36,641 nt of DNA, taken from the NCBI GenBank assembly GCA_027066315.1, contig JAMONZ010000058.1, positions 1-36,641 on the forward strand, written 5' to 3'. This DNA is from Hyphomicrobiales bacterium. Lineage in GTDB: Bacteria; Pseudomonadota; Alphaproteobacteria; Rhizobiales; Devosiaceae. A program made the translations under genes and the position numbers. Below are positions 25,851-33,438 of the stretch, one piece after another (within the stretch, counting starts at the first letter, position 1; each line of letters starts with the position of its first letter). Under the pieces are notes generated by a model. It searched no databases. It worked only from the letters and a program-made list of their open reading frames with translations, and was not told where the DNA came from.

Positions 25851-25975
25851 CGGTTATTTTTTGAAATGATAATGGTAGCTTGTTGCCAAAGGTATTTTGA
25901 GCTTCCTAAAAAATTGCTTTGACTATTAAGCCTTAAGTCTGCCAAAATACCAAATTATTACAGCTGGTAAGAAAG

Positions 25976-25984
25976 TGATATAAT
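25976..25984 (+). promoter_or_regulatory. Extended -10 promoter for the pgl-like cassette
   Basis: TGATATAAT at 25976-25984 combines a perfect TATAAT with the TGn extension, about 34 bases before the ATG at 26018. A -35 box is poor (TTACAG at a 15-base spacing), which is typical for extended -10 promoters. Confidence 0.55.
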
Positions 25985-26017
25985 GGATTTTTGGCTTAGT
26001 GGATTGCTTTGGGAAAT

Positions 26018-26611
26018 ATGGTAAAATGGTTATTTGATGTAATTGTCAGCACCATTGGGTTGATTTTGCTTAGCCCATTGTTAGTGCTATTGTTTATTCT
26101 TGTTCGTTTTAAAATGGGGTCTCCCGTATTATTTCGTCAAATACGGCCTGGAAAAGATGCTAAGCCGTTTGAAATAATAAAATTTCGCTCGATGAAAGAT
26201 GATTATGATTCAAATGGGCAACCTCTTTCTGATGCGCAGCGAATAACTTCATTTGGCAGAATGCTCAGGTCAACATCTCTTGATGAATTGCCAGCACTTT
26301 GGAATGTGCTTAAAGGCGATATGAGTCTTGTTGGGCCTCGTCCATTATTGATGGAATATTTGCCGCTTTATTCACCTAAACAAGCACGTAGGCATGAGGT
26401 GCGCCCTGGCATAACAGGCTGGGCGCAGGTAAATGGACGTAATTCTTTGAGTTGGGAAGAAAAGTTTAAACTTGATCTTTGGTATGTTGATAACCGTACA
26501 TTTTTATTGGATTTAAAAATTATCGCCCTTACAGTAAAAAAGGTAATGAAGCGAGACGGAATTGCTGCAGACGGCCAAGCAACAATGACAAAATTTAAAG
26601 GCTCAAAATGA
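26018..26611 (+). CDS. Monotopic phosphoglycosyl transferase (PglC/WcaJ-type sugar transferase)
   Basis: The enzyme moves a phospho-sugar from a UDP-sugar to undecaprenyl phosphate, starting a lipid-linked glycan at the inner membrane. Residues 8-29 form the re-entrant membrane helix (VIVSTIGLILLSPLLVLLF). The family motifs KFRSM, FGRMLRSTSLDELPALWNVL with the catalytic D89-E90 dyad, KGDMSLVGPRPLL and RPGITGWAQVNGRN follow. The ~197-residue size is that of PglC-like minimal enzymes. I use ATG 26018; TTG 26009 is an in-frame alternative. It overlaps the next gene by four bases (ATGA). The neighbours suggest a di-N-acetylbacillosamine-type or related amino-sugar as substrate, which is inferred. 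Confidence 0.9.
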   Translation: MVKWLFDVIVSTIGLILLSPLLVLLFILVRFKMGSPVLFRQIRPGKDAKPFEIIKFRSMKDDYDSNGQPLSDAQRITSFGRMLRSTSLDELPALWNVLKGDMSLVGPRPLLMEYLPLYSPKQARRHEVRPGITGWAQVNGRNSLSWEEKFKLDLWYVDNRTFLLDLKIIALTVKKVMKRDGIAADGQATMTKFKGSK

Positions 26612-27225
26612 AAAATATAATGCTTATTGGGGCTAGTGGACATGGAAAAATAGTTGCTGAAATTGCTCAATTCAATGGATATTCAAATATTTTATTTATT
26701 GATCAAGCATATCCGAAAAAGACTAAAAATGGAGCATGGTCAATTGTTGAAAAGCCTGATAGAAAAATATTATTGGCTACAAAAAATACTGATTTTTTTA
26801 TTTCAATTGGAAATAACAAAATAAGAGAAAAAATCTCAGAAGAGCTAAAATTAACTAACTGTCCCATTCTATCTCATTCTAGTTCGATAGTTTCGCCTTA
26901 TGCTCAGATAGGTAAAGGCACACTGATTTGTGCAGGTAGCATTGTAAATATTGATGCAAAAATAGGAAAATTTGCTATAATAAACACAGCTGCATCAATT
27001 GACCATGATTGTGAAATAGGTGATTTTGTTCATGTTTCTCTAGGTGTAAGGCTTGCAGGAGGTGTAACAATTGGCGCAAGAACTTGGGTTGGAATTGGTG
27101 CAATGATAAAAGAAAATATCAAAATTGGTAAAGATGTGATAATTGGTGCTGGTGCTGTTGTGCTAAATGATGTTGAAGACGGGGAAACCGTGTTTGGAAT
27201 TCCAGCAAAACCAATTAAGGGATAA
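26608..27225 (+). CDS. PglD/NeuD-type sugar O/N-acetyltransferase
   Basis: This protein acetylates the amino group of a UDP-4-amino sugar with acetyl-CoA, if it acts like PglD. The N-terminal sugar-binding domain starts MKNIMLIGASGHGKIVAEIA. From about residue 88 a left-handed beta-helix of hexapeptide repeats follows (AQIGKGTLICAGSIVNIDAKIG ... VTIGARTWVGIGAMIKENIKIG), with the catalytic-type H133 in SIDHDCEIGDF and the family end FGIPAKPIKG. At 205 residues it matches PglD (about 195). Its start overlaps the transferase gene by ATGA, and the aminotransferase begins three bases after its end, so the three form one transcript. Confidence 0.88.
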   Translation: MKNIMLIGASGHGKIVAEIAQFNGYSNILFIDQAYPKKTKNGAWSIVEKPDRKILLATKNTDFFISIGNNKIREKISEELKLTNCPILSHSSSIVSPYAQIGKGTLICAGSIVNIDAKIGKFAIINTAASIDHDCEIGDFVHVSLGVRLAGGVTIGARTWVGIGAMIKENIKIGKDVIIGAGAVVLNDVEDGETVFGIPAKPIKG

Positions 27226-27227
27226 TT

Positions 27228-28421
27228 ATGACAACTAATCCACCTCTCCCTACCTCTTCATGGCCAAATTTTACTCAAGAAGAAGCTGATGCGGTTTCTA
27301 GGGTGCTTTTATCTAACAAGGTCAATTATTGGACTGGTGAAGAGGGGCGGTTATTTGAAAAGGAATTTGCAGCCTTCGCTGGAACTAAACATGCAATTGC
27401 TCTGGCAAACGGAACGCTTGCAATCGACCTTGCCCTTAATGGTTTAAAAATTGGCTCGCATAATGGAGGCTCTGAAAATGATGAAGTTATTGTCACTCCT
27501 CGCTCTTTCATCGCCTCTGTTTCAGCAATTATAAATGCAGGCGCACGGCCCGTTTTTGCTGATGTTGATAGAAATAGCCAAAATATCACCCCCAAAACTG
27601 CTGCACCACATATCAGCAATAATACACGTGCAATTTTATGTGTGCATTTAGCAGGTTGGCCGTGTGATATGGATGGATTTAAAGATTTAGTTAGAAACAA
27701 AAACATCAAGCTAATTGAAGACTGTGCGCAAGCACATGGTGCAAAATATAAGGGACGCCCTGTTGGCAGTTTGGGCGACGTTGCTGCTTGGTCATTTTGT
27801 CAAGATAAAATAATGACTACTGGTGGTGAAGGTGGAATGGTTACATGTAATGATGAAGATCTATGGAAGCGCATGTGGGCATTTAAAGACCATGGCAAGA
27901 GTTGGGACGCTGTTTATAATAAAAAACACCCATCTGGATTTCGCTGGCTGCACGAGAGTATTGGTACTAACTGGCGATTAACTGAAATGCAGTCTGCAAT
28001 CGGTCGCATTCAATTAAAAAAAATGCCTGATTGGCATAAATCTCGAGTGCAAAATGCTAAAAATCTTAGTGATATGCTTTCGCCTATTACAGGGGAAAGT
28101 GGCTTGTTGCGTGCACCCGATTTATTTAAAGCTAGAGATAATGGAACAATTCACGCTTATTATAAGTTTTATGCTTTTGTGCGTCCAGAAAATTTGCCTA
28201 AAAGCATAAGTCGCAATGATATTATTAATAATTTTATTTCACAAGGGCTTTCGTGTTTTCAAGGGTCATGTTCTGAAATATATTTAGAAAAAGCATTTGA
28301 AGAAACAGAATTTCGTCCTAAAGAACGACTGCTAGTTGCAAAAGAGCTTGGCGAGACTAGTTTGATGTTTCTGGTGCATCCAGGTGTTAATAAAGTCGAT
28401 ATTTTATTGCCTAAGAAATAA
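27228..28421 (+). CDS. DegT/DnrJ/EryC1/StrS family sugar aminotransferase (PglE-like)
   Basis: This PLP-dependent enzyme puts an amino group on a UDP-4-keto-6-deoxy sugar, using glutamate as donor. Visible motifs: YWTGEEGRLFEKEFAAFAG near 34-52, ALANGTLAIDLAL at 58-70, the EDCAQAHGAKYKG segment at 164-176, and the PLP lysine K194 in SFCQDKIMTTGGEGG, where most relatives have SFHxxK. At 397 residues it has normal length. It completes a pglC-pglD-pglE-like set. The 4,6-dehydratase that would make its keto-sugar (PglF) is not in the window. It converges with cobT across a 50-base gap in which I see no terminator. Confidence 0.9.
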   Translation: MTTNPPLPTSSWPNFTQEEADAVSRVLLSNKVNYWTGEEGRLFEKEFAAFAGTKHAIALANGTLAIDLALNGLKIGSHNGGSENDEVIVTPRSFIASVSAIINAGARPVFADVDRNSQNITPKTAAPHISNNTRAILCVHLAGWPCDMDGFKDLVRNKNIKLIEDCAQAHGAKYKGRPVGSLGDVAAWSFCQDKIMTTGGEGGMVTCNDEDLWKRMWAFKDHGKSWDAVYNKKHPSGFRWLHESIGTNWRLTEMQSAIGRIQLKKMPDWHKSRVQNAKNLSDMLSPITGESGLLRAPDLFKARDNGTIHAYYKFYAFVRPENLPKSISRNDIINNFISQGLSCFQGSCSEIYLEKAFEETEFRPKERLLVAKELGETSLMFLVHPGVNKVDILLPKK

Positions 28422-28471
28422 ATTGATTGAACAGTTTTAAGTTATCTTATTCATCATTGTTATTCTTTACT

Positions 28472-29503
28472 TTAATCAGACTTATTAGAAACTGCTGCCT
28501 CTTCAAAAGTAGCCATGTTATTGTGTAGGTGTAGAGCCGTTTTTGCTAACACTGCTGCTAATGCTGCGCCTGAGCCTTCTCCTAATCGCATGCCTAAGTT
28601 TAGCAATGCGGTTTTGTTCATTCTTTCAAGGGCGGTTTTATGAGCAGCTTCATTAGAGGTATGGGCAAAGATGCAATGATCTAAGGAAGCAGGATTAACC
28701 GCATAGGCAATTGCGGCTGCTGAAGTGGCTACAAATCCATCAATTATTACTGGGATATTCTTGTGGCGTGCCGCAATTATTGCGCCAAGCATGGCCGCAA
28801 TTTCACGTCCACCAAGCCGTGCCAAAATTTCTAATGGGTGAGTGTTTTCGTCTAAGTGAAGCGCAAGGCCTTTATCGACCACAGCAATTTTACGCTTTAA
28901 TCCCTCATCATCAACACCGGCACCACGGCCAACCCAGTCCTTACCACTTCCACCAAATATTGCGCTATAAAGTGCGCTGGCAACCGTTGTGTTGCCAATT
29001 CCCATTTCGCCAATGCATAATAAATCTGGATTGCCAGCAATTGCTTCCATTCCATAAGCAATGGTTGCTGCACAATCTTTGTCGCTAAGGGCTGGCTCAA
29101 GCGTAAAATCTTTTGTTGGAATTTCTAAGGCTAGTTCAAAAACTCGCAAATTTAATTCATGCATGGCGCAAATTTGACTAATTGCCGCCCCGCCAGCTGT
29201 AAAATTTGCTACCATCTGCACGGTAACTTCGGCTGGAAAAGGCGAAACTCCTTGTGCAGTAATTCCGTGATTTCCAGCAAAAACTGCGACCATTGGGTTG
29301 TTTAATGTTGGTGAGTTTTTTCCTTGCCAGCCCGCTAAGTGACGAACCAAGGCTTCTAATTGTCCAAGTGATCCGCTAGGTTTTGTTAATTGAGCATCAT
29401 GTGCTTTAACTGCTTTAACTGCGCCCTCATTTATCTCTGGAACAGATTGAAGCAATAGGTCAAACTCTGTATAAACTTGATTTAGGCTTGATATGTTTGA
29501 CAT
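28472..29503 (-). CDS. cobT: Nicotinate-nucleotide--dimethylbenzimidazole phosphoribosyltransferase CobT
   Basis: CobT activates the lower ligand of cobalamin, making alpha-ribazole phosphate from dimethylbenzimidazole and nicotinate mononucleotide. The substrate-binding TKPSGSLGQLEALV is at about 40-53. VFAGNHGITAQGVSPFP, GGAAISQICAM, GEMGIGNTTVASAL, VGRGAGVDDEGL and the catalytic-type glutamate E309 in MRLGEGSGAAL follow in order. The length of 343 is typical. It is divergent from cobS with a 50-base gap, an arrangement I know from rhizobia. That gap is too short for a cobalamin riboswitch, and none is seen. Confidence 0.95.
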   Translation of the reverse strand: MSNISSLNQVYTEFDLLLQSVPEINEGAVKAVKAHDAQLTKPSGSLGQLEALVRHLAGWQGKNSPTLNNPMVAVFAGNHGITAQGVSPFPAEVTVQMVANFTAGGAAISQICAMHELNLRVFELALEIPTKDFTLEPALSDKDCAATIAYGMEAIAGNPDLLCIGEMGIGNTTVASALYSAIFGGSGKDWVGRGAGVDDEGLKRKIAVVDKGLALHLDENTHPLEILARLGGREIAAMLGAIIAARHKNIPVIIDGFVATSAAAIAYAVNPASLDHCIFAHTSNEAAHKTALERMNKTALLNLGMRLGEGSGAALAAVLAKTALHLHNNMATFEEAAVSNKSD

Positions 29504-29553
29504 ATTTTTGAACTTTCTATTGCTGATAAATAATTATTATAAAGGAAATTATT

Positions 29554-30384
29554 TTGAATGAAGATAACTCGCAGACTCGCATAGACTTTGGCAATGATAA
29601 TGATAAAAAAACTGTGAAAAGAAGTTTTTTAAGCAATTTTATTATGGGTTTGCAATTTTATTCTCGCCTGTCATTTGGTGCTAAAAAATATGAAACACCA
29701 AACCTTTCAAGAATTGCGCCAGCTCTTGCTTTTGTCAGCATTATCATTGCGATATTTCCTGCAATTTTATTATTTGCTGGTGTGACTATTGGCCTGCCAA
29801 CACTTTTTAGCGCAGGGCTTGCAATTATTGCTTGGGTTTTAATTACTGGAGCAATGGCAGAAGATGCAATTGCTGATAGTGCTGATGGTTTGTTTGGAGG
29901 GCATAGCGTTGAGCAAAGGCTAAAGATTTTCAAAGATTCTACTCTTGGGACATATGGAGTGAGTGCATTAGTAATTTTTATTGCTATGAGAATTTTTGCT
30001 TATGCTGGCATTGCAACTTCTTCGCCATTAATGGCTGCATGTTTGTTTATAGGGGTTAGTGTTCTTGCTCGCTCATCTGCTTTGTGGTTAGTGATAAAGC
30101 TCCCCCCAGCAAGAAGTGATGGGGTTTCTGCCTCCATTGGTCAGCTATCTAAACCTGCTTTTTATATAGGTATGGCTTTTGCGATTGTAGTTAGTTTTTC
30201 TCTAATTATACCTTTTGTTGAGGTCACATATTTTATCGCCGCAATTGCAGTTATATTAGTGATTAATTATGCTTGGTCTTTGCTTTGTAAAAGCAAAGTG
30301 AATGGGCAGACGGGTGATTTAATAGGTGGGTTGCAGGCATTAACAGAATTAGGAATTCTATGTGTCTTTTTAGTCGCCACTTAA
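29554..30384 (+). CDS. cobS: Adenosylcobinamide-GDP ribazoletransferase CobS
   Basis: CobS joins adenosylcobinamide-GDP and alpha-ribazole to finish cobalamin; it is an inner-membrane enzyme. The family start FIMGLQFYSRLSF is at about 29-41, preceded by a polar tail of about 28 residues. The cytoplasmic metal-binding motif is EDAIADSADGLFGG, with RLKIFKDSTLGTYGV after it. Six to seven hydrophobic helices and the C-terminal GQTGDLIGGLQALTEL motif are present. The start is TTG at 29554 with AAAGGAAA eight bases upstream. The next in-frame ATG would cut into the conserved region. At 276 residues the length is normal. It functions with CobT on the opposite strand. Confidence 0.93.
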   Translation: MNEDNSQTRIDFGNDNDKKTVKRSFLSNFIMGLQFYSRLSFGAKKYETPNLSRIAPALAFVSIIIAIFPAILLFAGVTIGLPTLFSAGLAIIAWVLITGAMAEDAIADSADGLFGGHSVEQRLKIFKDSTLGTYGVSALVIFIAMRIFAYAGIATSSPLMAACLFIGVSVLARSSALWLVIKLPPARSDGVSASIGQLSKPAFYIGMAFAIVVSFSLIIPFVEVTYFIAAIAVILVINYAWSLLCKSKVNGQTGDLIGGLQALTELGILCVFLVAT

Positions 30385-30400
30385 AAAAGAAAGATGATAT

Positions 30401-31087
30401 ATGTTATTCATTGGGATAGCTTTATTAATTGCTGTTGGTTTGGCATTGGTTATAACGGTTGATGCTGGCTCACTTGTTGGCCTTAGCCAAGAGCAAACGG
30501 GACAGATTATTCCATTGCTCCTTATTTTGATATTAGTTGCAGGGGGTGCATTTTCTCGTCGTATAAAATTATCTGAAATGATTACCAATATTTTATTATG
30601 GGTTGGGGTTTTTGCTGTTATAATTATTGGCTATTCCTATCGTTTTGAAATTAGCTCAATTGCTAATCGGGTGATGGGTGAGGTTTCGCCCCAAAGCGCA
30701 AATGTTTCATCTGATGGTAGTAGCGCAAGTTTTAGGCGATCAAGAAATGGCTCGTTTTTGCTTAATGTCAGGGTTGAGAATGTTAAGCTAAAAATGATTT
30801 TTGATACGGGGGCTAGCGTTGTTGTTTTGAGCCATGAAGATGCAAAGTCAATTGGCATTAAAGTAAATAATTTGACTTATGATGTAAGAGTGCAAACGGC
30901 AAATGGCATTAGCATGGCATCAACAGTTGTTTTAAATGATATTGCAGTTGGTGATATTGAGCGGCAAAATATAAAAGCGTTTATTGCAAAAGAAGATGCG
31001 CTTAATACATCACTTTTAGGAATGAGTTTTTTGCAAACTCTATCAAGCTATTCAGTAACAGGTGATAAATTAGAATTTGTTAATTAA
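30401..31087 (+). CDS. TIGR02281 family membrane-anchored retropepsin-like aspartic protease
   Basis: Three hydrophobic helices (about 1-20, 36-50 and 62-78) anchor a soluble domain of about 115 residues. That domain has the clan AA signature FDTGASVVVLS with D135-T-G-A-S139, followed by VQTANGISMASTVVLNDIAVG and the second loop LLGMSFLQTLSSY, as in single-lobed retropepsins that act as homodimers. The flap and the NGSFLLNVRVENVKLKMI strand match the family. The biological substrate is not known. The gene stands 16 bases after cobS, a recurrent association in rhizobia, and may be co-transcribed. Length 228. Confidence 0.88.
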   Translation: MLFIGIALLIAVGLALVITVDAGSLVGLSQEQTGQIIPLLLILILVAGGAFSRRIKLSEMITNILLWVGVFAVIIIGYSYRFEISSIANRVMGEVSPQSANVSSDGSSASFRRSRNGSFLLNVRVENVKLKMIFDTGASVVVLSHEDAKSIGIKVNNLTYDVRVQTANGISMASTVVLNDIAVGDIERQNIKAFIAKEDALNTSLLGMSFLQTLSSYSVTGDKLEFVN

Positions 31088-31115
31088 ATGATTAAACAGA
31101 ATGGCTTTTTAAAAA

Positions 31116-31766
31116 TTACTTATTTTCATTAAGCATATTGTTTATTTGAGATTGAGTTTCTTTTGCATGGGATAATATATCATTTGCATTTTCTAAAGAT
31201 TGCTTAGCATCTTTTAACATTGTTTTTTGAAAATCAGTAGTAATGTAAAATGGGCCAACTTTTATTTCATGCGATAGCTCTTTTGCCTCTGAAACAACTA
31301 CCTTTGCAGAATCAGCTGAATTTTTTGCTGTGTCAACAAGCTCATTTGTTTCTTTTATAAGGTTTGTTTTTGCGGTTTTTTTATCTGTTTCGTTGCTATC
31401 TTTCCAGTTGGAAATTGCAACAGAAACATCATCAGCTTGCTCTGCTAAACTATCTCCTATCTCATAGTGGTTGTATAAAGATATAATTACGCTATTTGTT
31501 GTATCTAAGCTACCCTCTTTAACAGGAAGCAGAAGTTTAATAGTATCGTTGTTATTAAATCTTTCTATATCTTCTTCTTTACTTTGCACCAATTTGTTCG
31601 CCACTGAGTAACGACTATCATCTGTAACTACAGCTTCATTAGCTAAATTCGCAGTATCAGTTGCCATTTTAATGGCTTCACTCAGGCTTTTTTCAAAACT
31701 AGAAGAATCTATTTGAGAAGCGGGGCTTTTAACGTTAATATTTTGATCCGTAGATAAAGAAGTCAT
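31116..31766 (-). CDS. Orphan helical, coiled-coil-like protein with the shared upstream motif
   Basis: I do not recognise this 216-residue protein. It has no signal peptide and no membrane helix. It is rich in N, S, D, K and T, with an unstructured polar N-terminus (TSLSTDQNINVKSPASQIDS) and mostly heptad-like helices afterward (SLSEAIKMATDTANLANEAV, ETNELVDTAKNSADSAKVVV, KTMLKDAKQSLENANDILS). I use ATG 31766, preceded by GGAG at seven bases. An ATG four codons earlier would place that site within the gene. A 17-bp motif 57 bases upstream matches the one before the orphan at 15532-15936. N-termini of this composition occur in proteins exported by specialised secretion systems, but nothing here proves export. 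Confidence 0.65.
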   Translation of the reverse strand: MTSLSTDQNINVKSPASQIDSSSFEKSLSEAIKMATDTANLANEAVVTDDSRYSVANKLVQSKEEDIERFNNNDTIKLLLPVKEGSLDTTNSVIISLYNHYEIGDSLAEQADDVSVAISNWKDSNETDKKTAKTNLIKETNELVDTAKNSADSAKVVVSEAKELSHEIKVGPFYITTDFQKTMLKDAKQSLENANDILSHAKETQSQINNMLNENK

Positions 31767-31822
31767 GGTTTTCTCCATAATTAAATTATATATACGTTTT
31801 ATGTGGCTTTTTATTTGAAGTA

Positions 31823-31839
31823 TATCCGCATTAAATACT
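31823..31839 (-). promoter_or_regulatory. Shared 17-bp upstream motif, copy 2
   Basis: TATCCGCATTAAATACT on the plus strand differs by one base from 15999-16015. It lies 57 bases upstream of the ATG at 31766, with the T/A-rich TATATAAT (a likely -10 box) between motif and gene. The spacing would suit an activator site. Confidence 0.55.
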
Positions 31840-31884
31840 GAGTTTTGAGAAATTAGAGCTTGAATATAATATTAAAACCCTTAC

Positions 31885-31900
31885 ATTAGTATTTACTAAT
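31885..31900 (+). promoter_or_regulatory. 16-bp perfect palindrome upstream of the DUF302 gene
   Basis: ATTAGTATTTACTAAT has two perfect 7-base arms around TT and ends 22 bases before the ATG at 31923, where it would overlap the transcription start or early leader. Its form is like small-repressor operators (for example ArsR-type AT-rich sites). No repressor gene is adjacent. Confidence 0.45.
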
Positions 31901-31922
31901 ATATTGGATTGGAAAATTTTAT

Positions 31923-32309
31923 ATGAATTATAGTTTTAATAAAATTCTTGACCTTGAATTTGATGCTGCAATTGAAAAAGTCACCAAGGCTTTAGCTAAT
32001 GAGGGTTTTGGTGTGCTTACAACAATTGATGTAAAAGCAACTTTAAAGAAAAAAATTGATGCTGATTTTCGCCCCTATACTATTCTTGGTGCATGCAACC
32101 CAAAGCTGGCTCAAAGTGCAATCTTGGCAGAGGCTAATATTGGTACAATGTTGCCGTGTAATGTTGTGGTTCAGGTTAATGAGAATGGAAAAGTTGAGGT
32201 TAGTGCAATTGATCCTGTCGCCTCAATGCAAGCGGTTGGCAATGATGAACTTAATGCAATCACCAAAATTGTTGGTGAAAAACTTCAAAAAGTTATTGAT
32301 AGTCTTTAA
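31923..32309 (+). CDS. DUF302 family protein
   Basis: The 128 residues cover one complete DUF302 domain: YSFNKILDLEFDAAIEKVTKALANEGFGVLTTIDVKATL, then RPYTILGACNPKLAQSAI, the LPCNVVVQVNENGKVEVSAIDP strand pair, and a C-terminal helix. The conserved GACNP and LPCNVVV cysteines (C93 in the second) are present. DUF302 proteins are small cytoplasmic proteins of unknown function, frequently near redox, sulfur or stress genes. The ribosome site is weak (TTGGAAAATTTTAT). It converges on dusA, 16 bases apart. A 16-bp palindrome upstream suggests local repression. Confidence 0.88.
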   Translation: MNYSFNKILDLEFDAAIEKVTKALANEGFGVLTTIDVKATLKKKIDADFRPYTILGACNPKLAQSAILAEANIGTMLPCNVVVQVNENGKVEVSAIDPVASMQAVGNDELNAITKIVGEKLQKVIDSL

Positions 32310-32325
32310 TTGGCCATTGGCATAA

Positions 32326-33300
32326 TTAGCTGCTTTTAAGGGCATTAAAAGCCCGCTCAATAACATCTACTCCTGCTCCATCAAGGCAAGAATCAACGGT
32401 TAGAATGCGCCGAAATGTTTTTGCTCCTGCTTTGCCATGTGCTAAGCCAAGCATGTGGCGGGTAATTTTATTTATGCGCACACCCTTAGCTATTTCTGCC
32501 TCTGCATATTTTATCATTGGCAACATTAAATCATTTATATCGCTTATCTTATCCTGTTCGCCAAAAATCTCACTATCAACCTTGGCCAATAGCATTGGGT
32601 TATGATAAGCGGCTCGACCAAGCATAACGCCTGAGCAATTTTTTAGATGGTTTTTAGATTGAGCTAGTGTTTCAATTCCACCATTTATTATCACAGGAAT
32701 AGGGTTTAACCGCTCGGCTAAAGCATAAACAATGTCATAATCTAGCGGGGGAATGTCCCGATTTTCTTTGGGGCTTAATCCCTTTAACCATGCCTTGCGA
32801 GCATGAACAATGATAGAGCTTACTCCTGCAGTTACAATTTCATCGGCTAACTCATTAAGTGCAGTTTGAGGGTTTTGTTCATCAACCCCAATACGGCATT
32901 TAACGCTAATTGGAATATCGCAAACATCAACCATAGCTTTTACTAACTGCCCAACAAGTTTTGGCTCTAACATTAAGCAAGCCCCAAAACTGCCTGATTG
33001 AACTCTATCTGAAGGGCAACCAACATTTAAATTTATCTCGTCATAGCCATATTCTTGGCAGATAATAGCAGCTTTTGCTAGTTCATCTGGGTTTGAGCCA
33101 GCTATCTGAACAACCAAAGGGTGTTCTTCTTTATTATAACCAAGCAGGCGATTTTTATCACCATGAATAATAGCGGCACTTGTCACCATTTCGCTGAATA
33201 GCACAGCCCTCTTACTAAGCAAGCGATGCATAAAACGGCAATGGCGATCACTCCAATCGAGCATAGGAGCGATTGCGAAGATTTTCTCGTTATTGTTCAA
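32326..33300 (-). CDS. dusA: tRNA-dihydrouridine(20/20a) synthase DusA
   Basis: DusA reduces uridines 20 and 20a in the D-loop of tRNA using FMN and NADPH. The family start FAIAPMLDWSDRHCRFMHRLL is at residues 8-28, with SEMVTSAAIIHG after it. The catalytic acid C95 lies in INLNVGCPSDRVQSGSFGACLM. ISVKCRIGVD, IVHARKAWLKGLSPKENRDIPPL (a DusA hallmark) and GVMLGRAAYHNP follow. The start is TTG at 33300: an in-frame stop is two codons upstream, and the next ATG would remove the FMN-binding beginning. At 324 residues the length is normal. It is transcribed toward the DUF302 gene. Confidence 0.94.
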   Translation of the reverse strand: MNNNEKIFAIAPMLDWSDRHCRFMHRLLSKRAVLFSEMVTSAAIIHGDKNRLLGYNKEEHPLVVQIAGSNPDELAKAAIICQEYGYDEINLNVGCPSDRVQSGSFGACLMLEPKLVGQLVKAMVDVCDIPISVKCRIGVDEQNPQTALNELADEIVTAGVSSIIVHARKAWLKGLSPKENRDIPPLDYDIVYALAERLNPIPVIINGGIETLAQSKNHLKNCSGVMLGRAAYHNPMLLAKVDSEIFGEQDKISDINDLMLPMIKYAEAEIAKGVRINKITRHMLGLAHGKAGAKTFRRILTVDSCLDGAGVDVIERAFNALKSS

Positions 33301-33438
33301 TTTTTAAATCACTTTTAGTTCACATTAAGAGGGTTTGAGAATTGTTGTTTTTGTAAGAATACTAAATTTTTCTAACTTAAAACAATATATTTTACAATTT
33401 TAACATCAATCAAAGATATTAGCTAAAAGGCATTTCTC

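Noticed and set aside
29504-29553. Cobalamin riboswitch between cobT and cobS
   Set aside because: The gap is only 50 bases, too short for the element, and no B12-box-like sequence was noticed.
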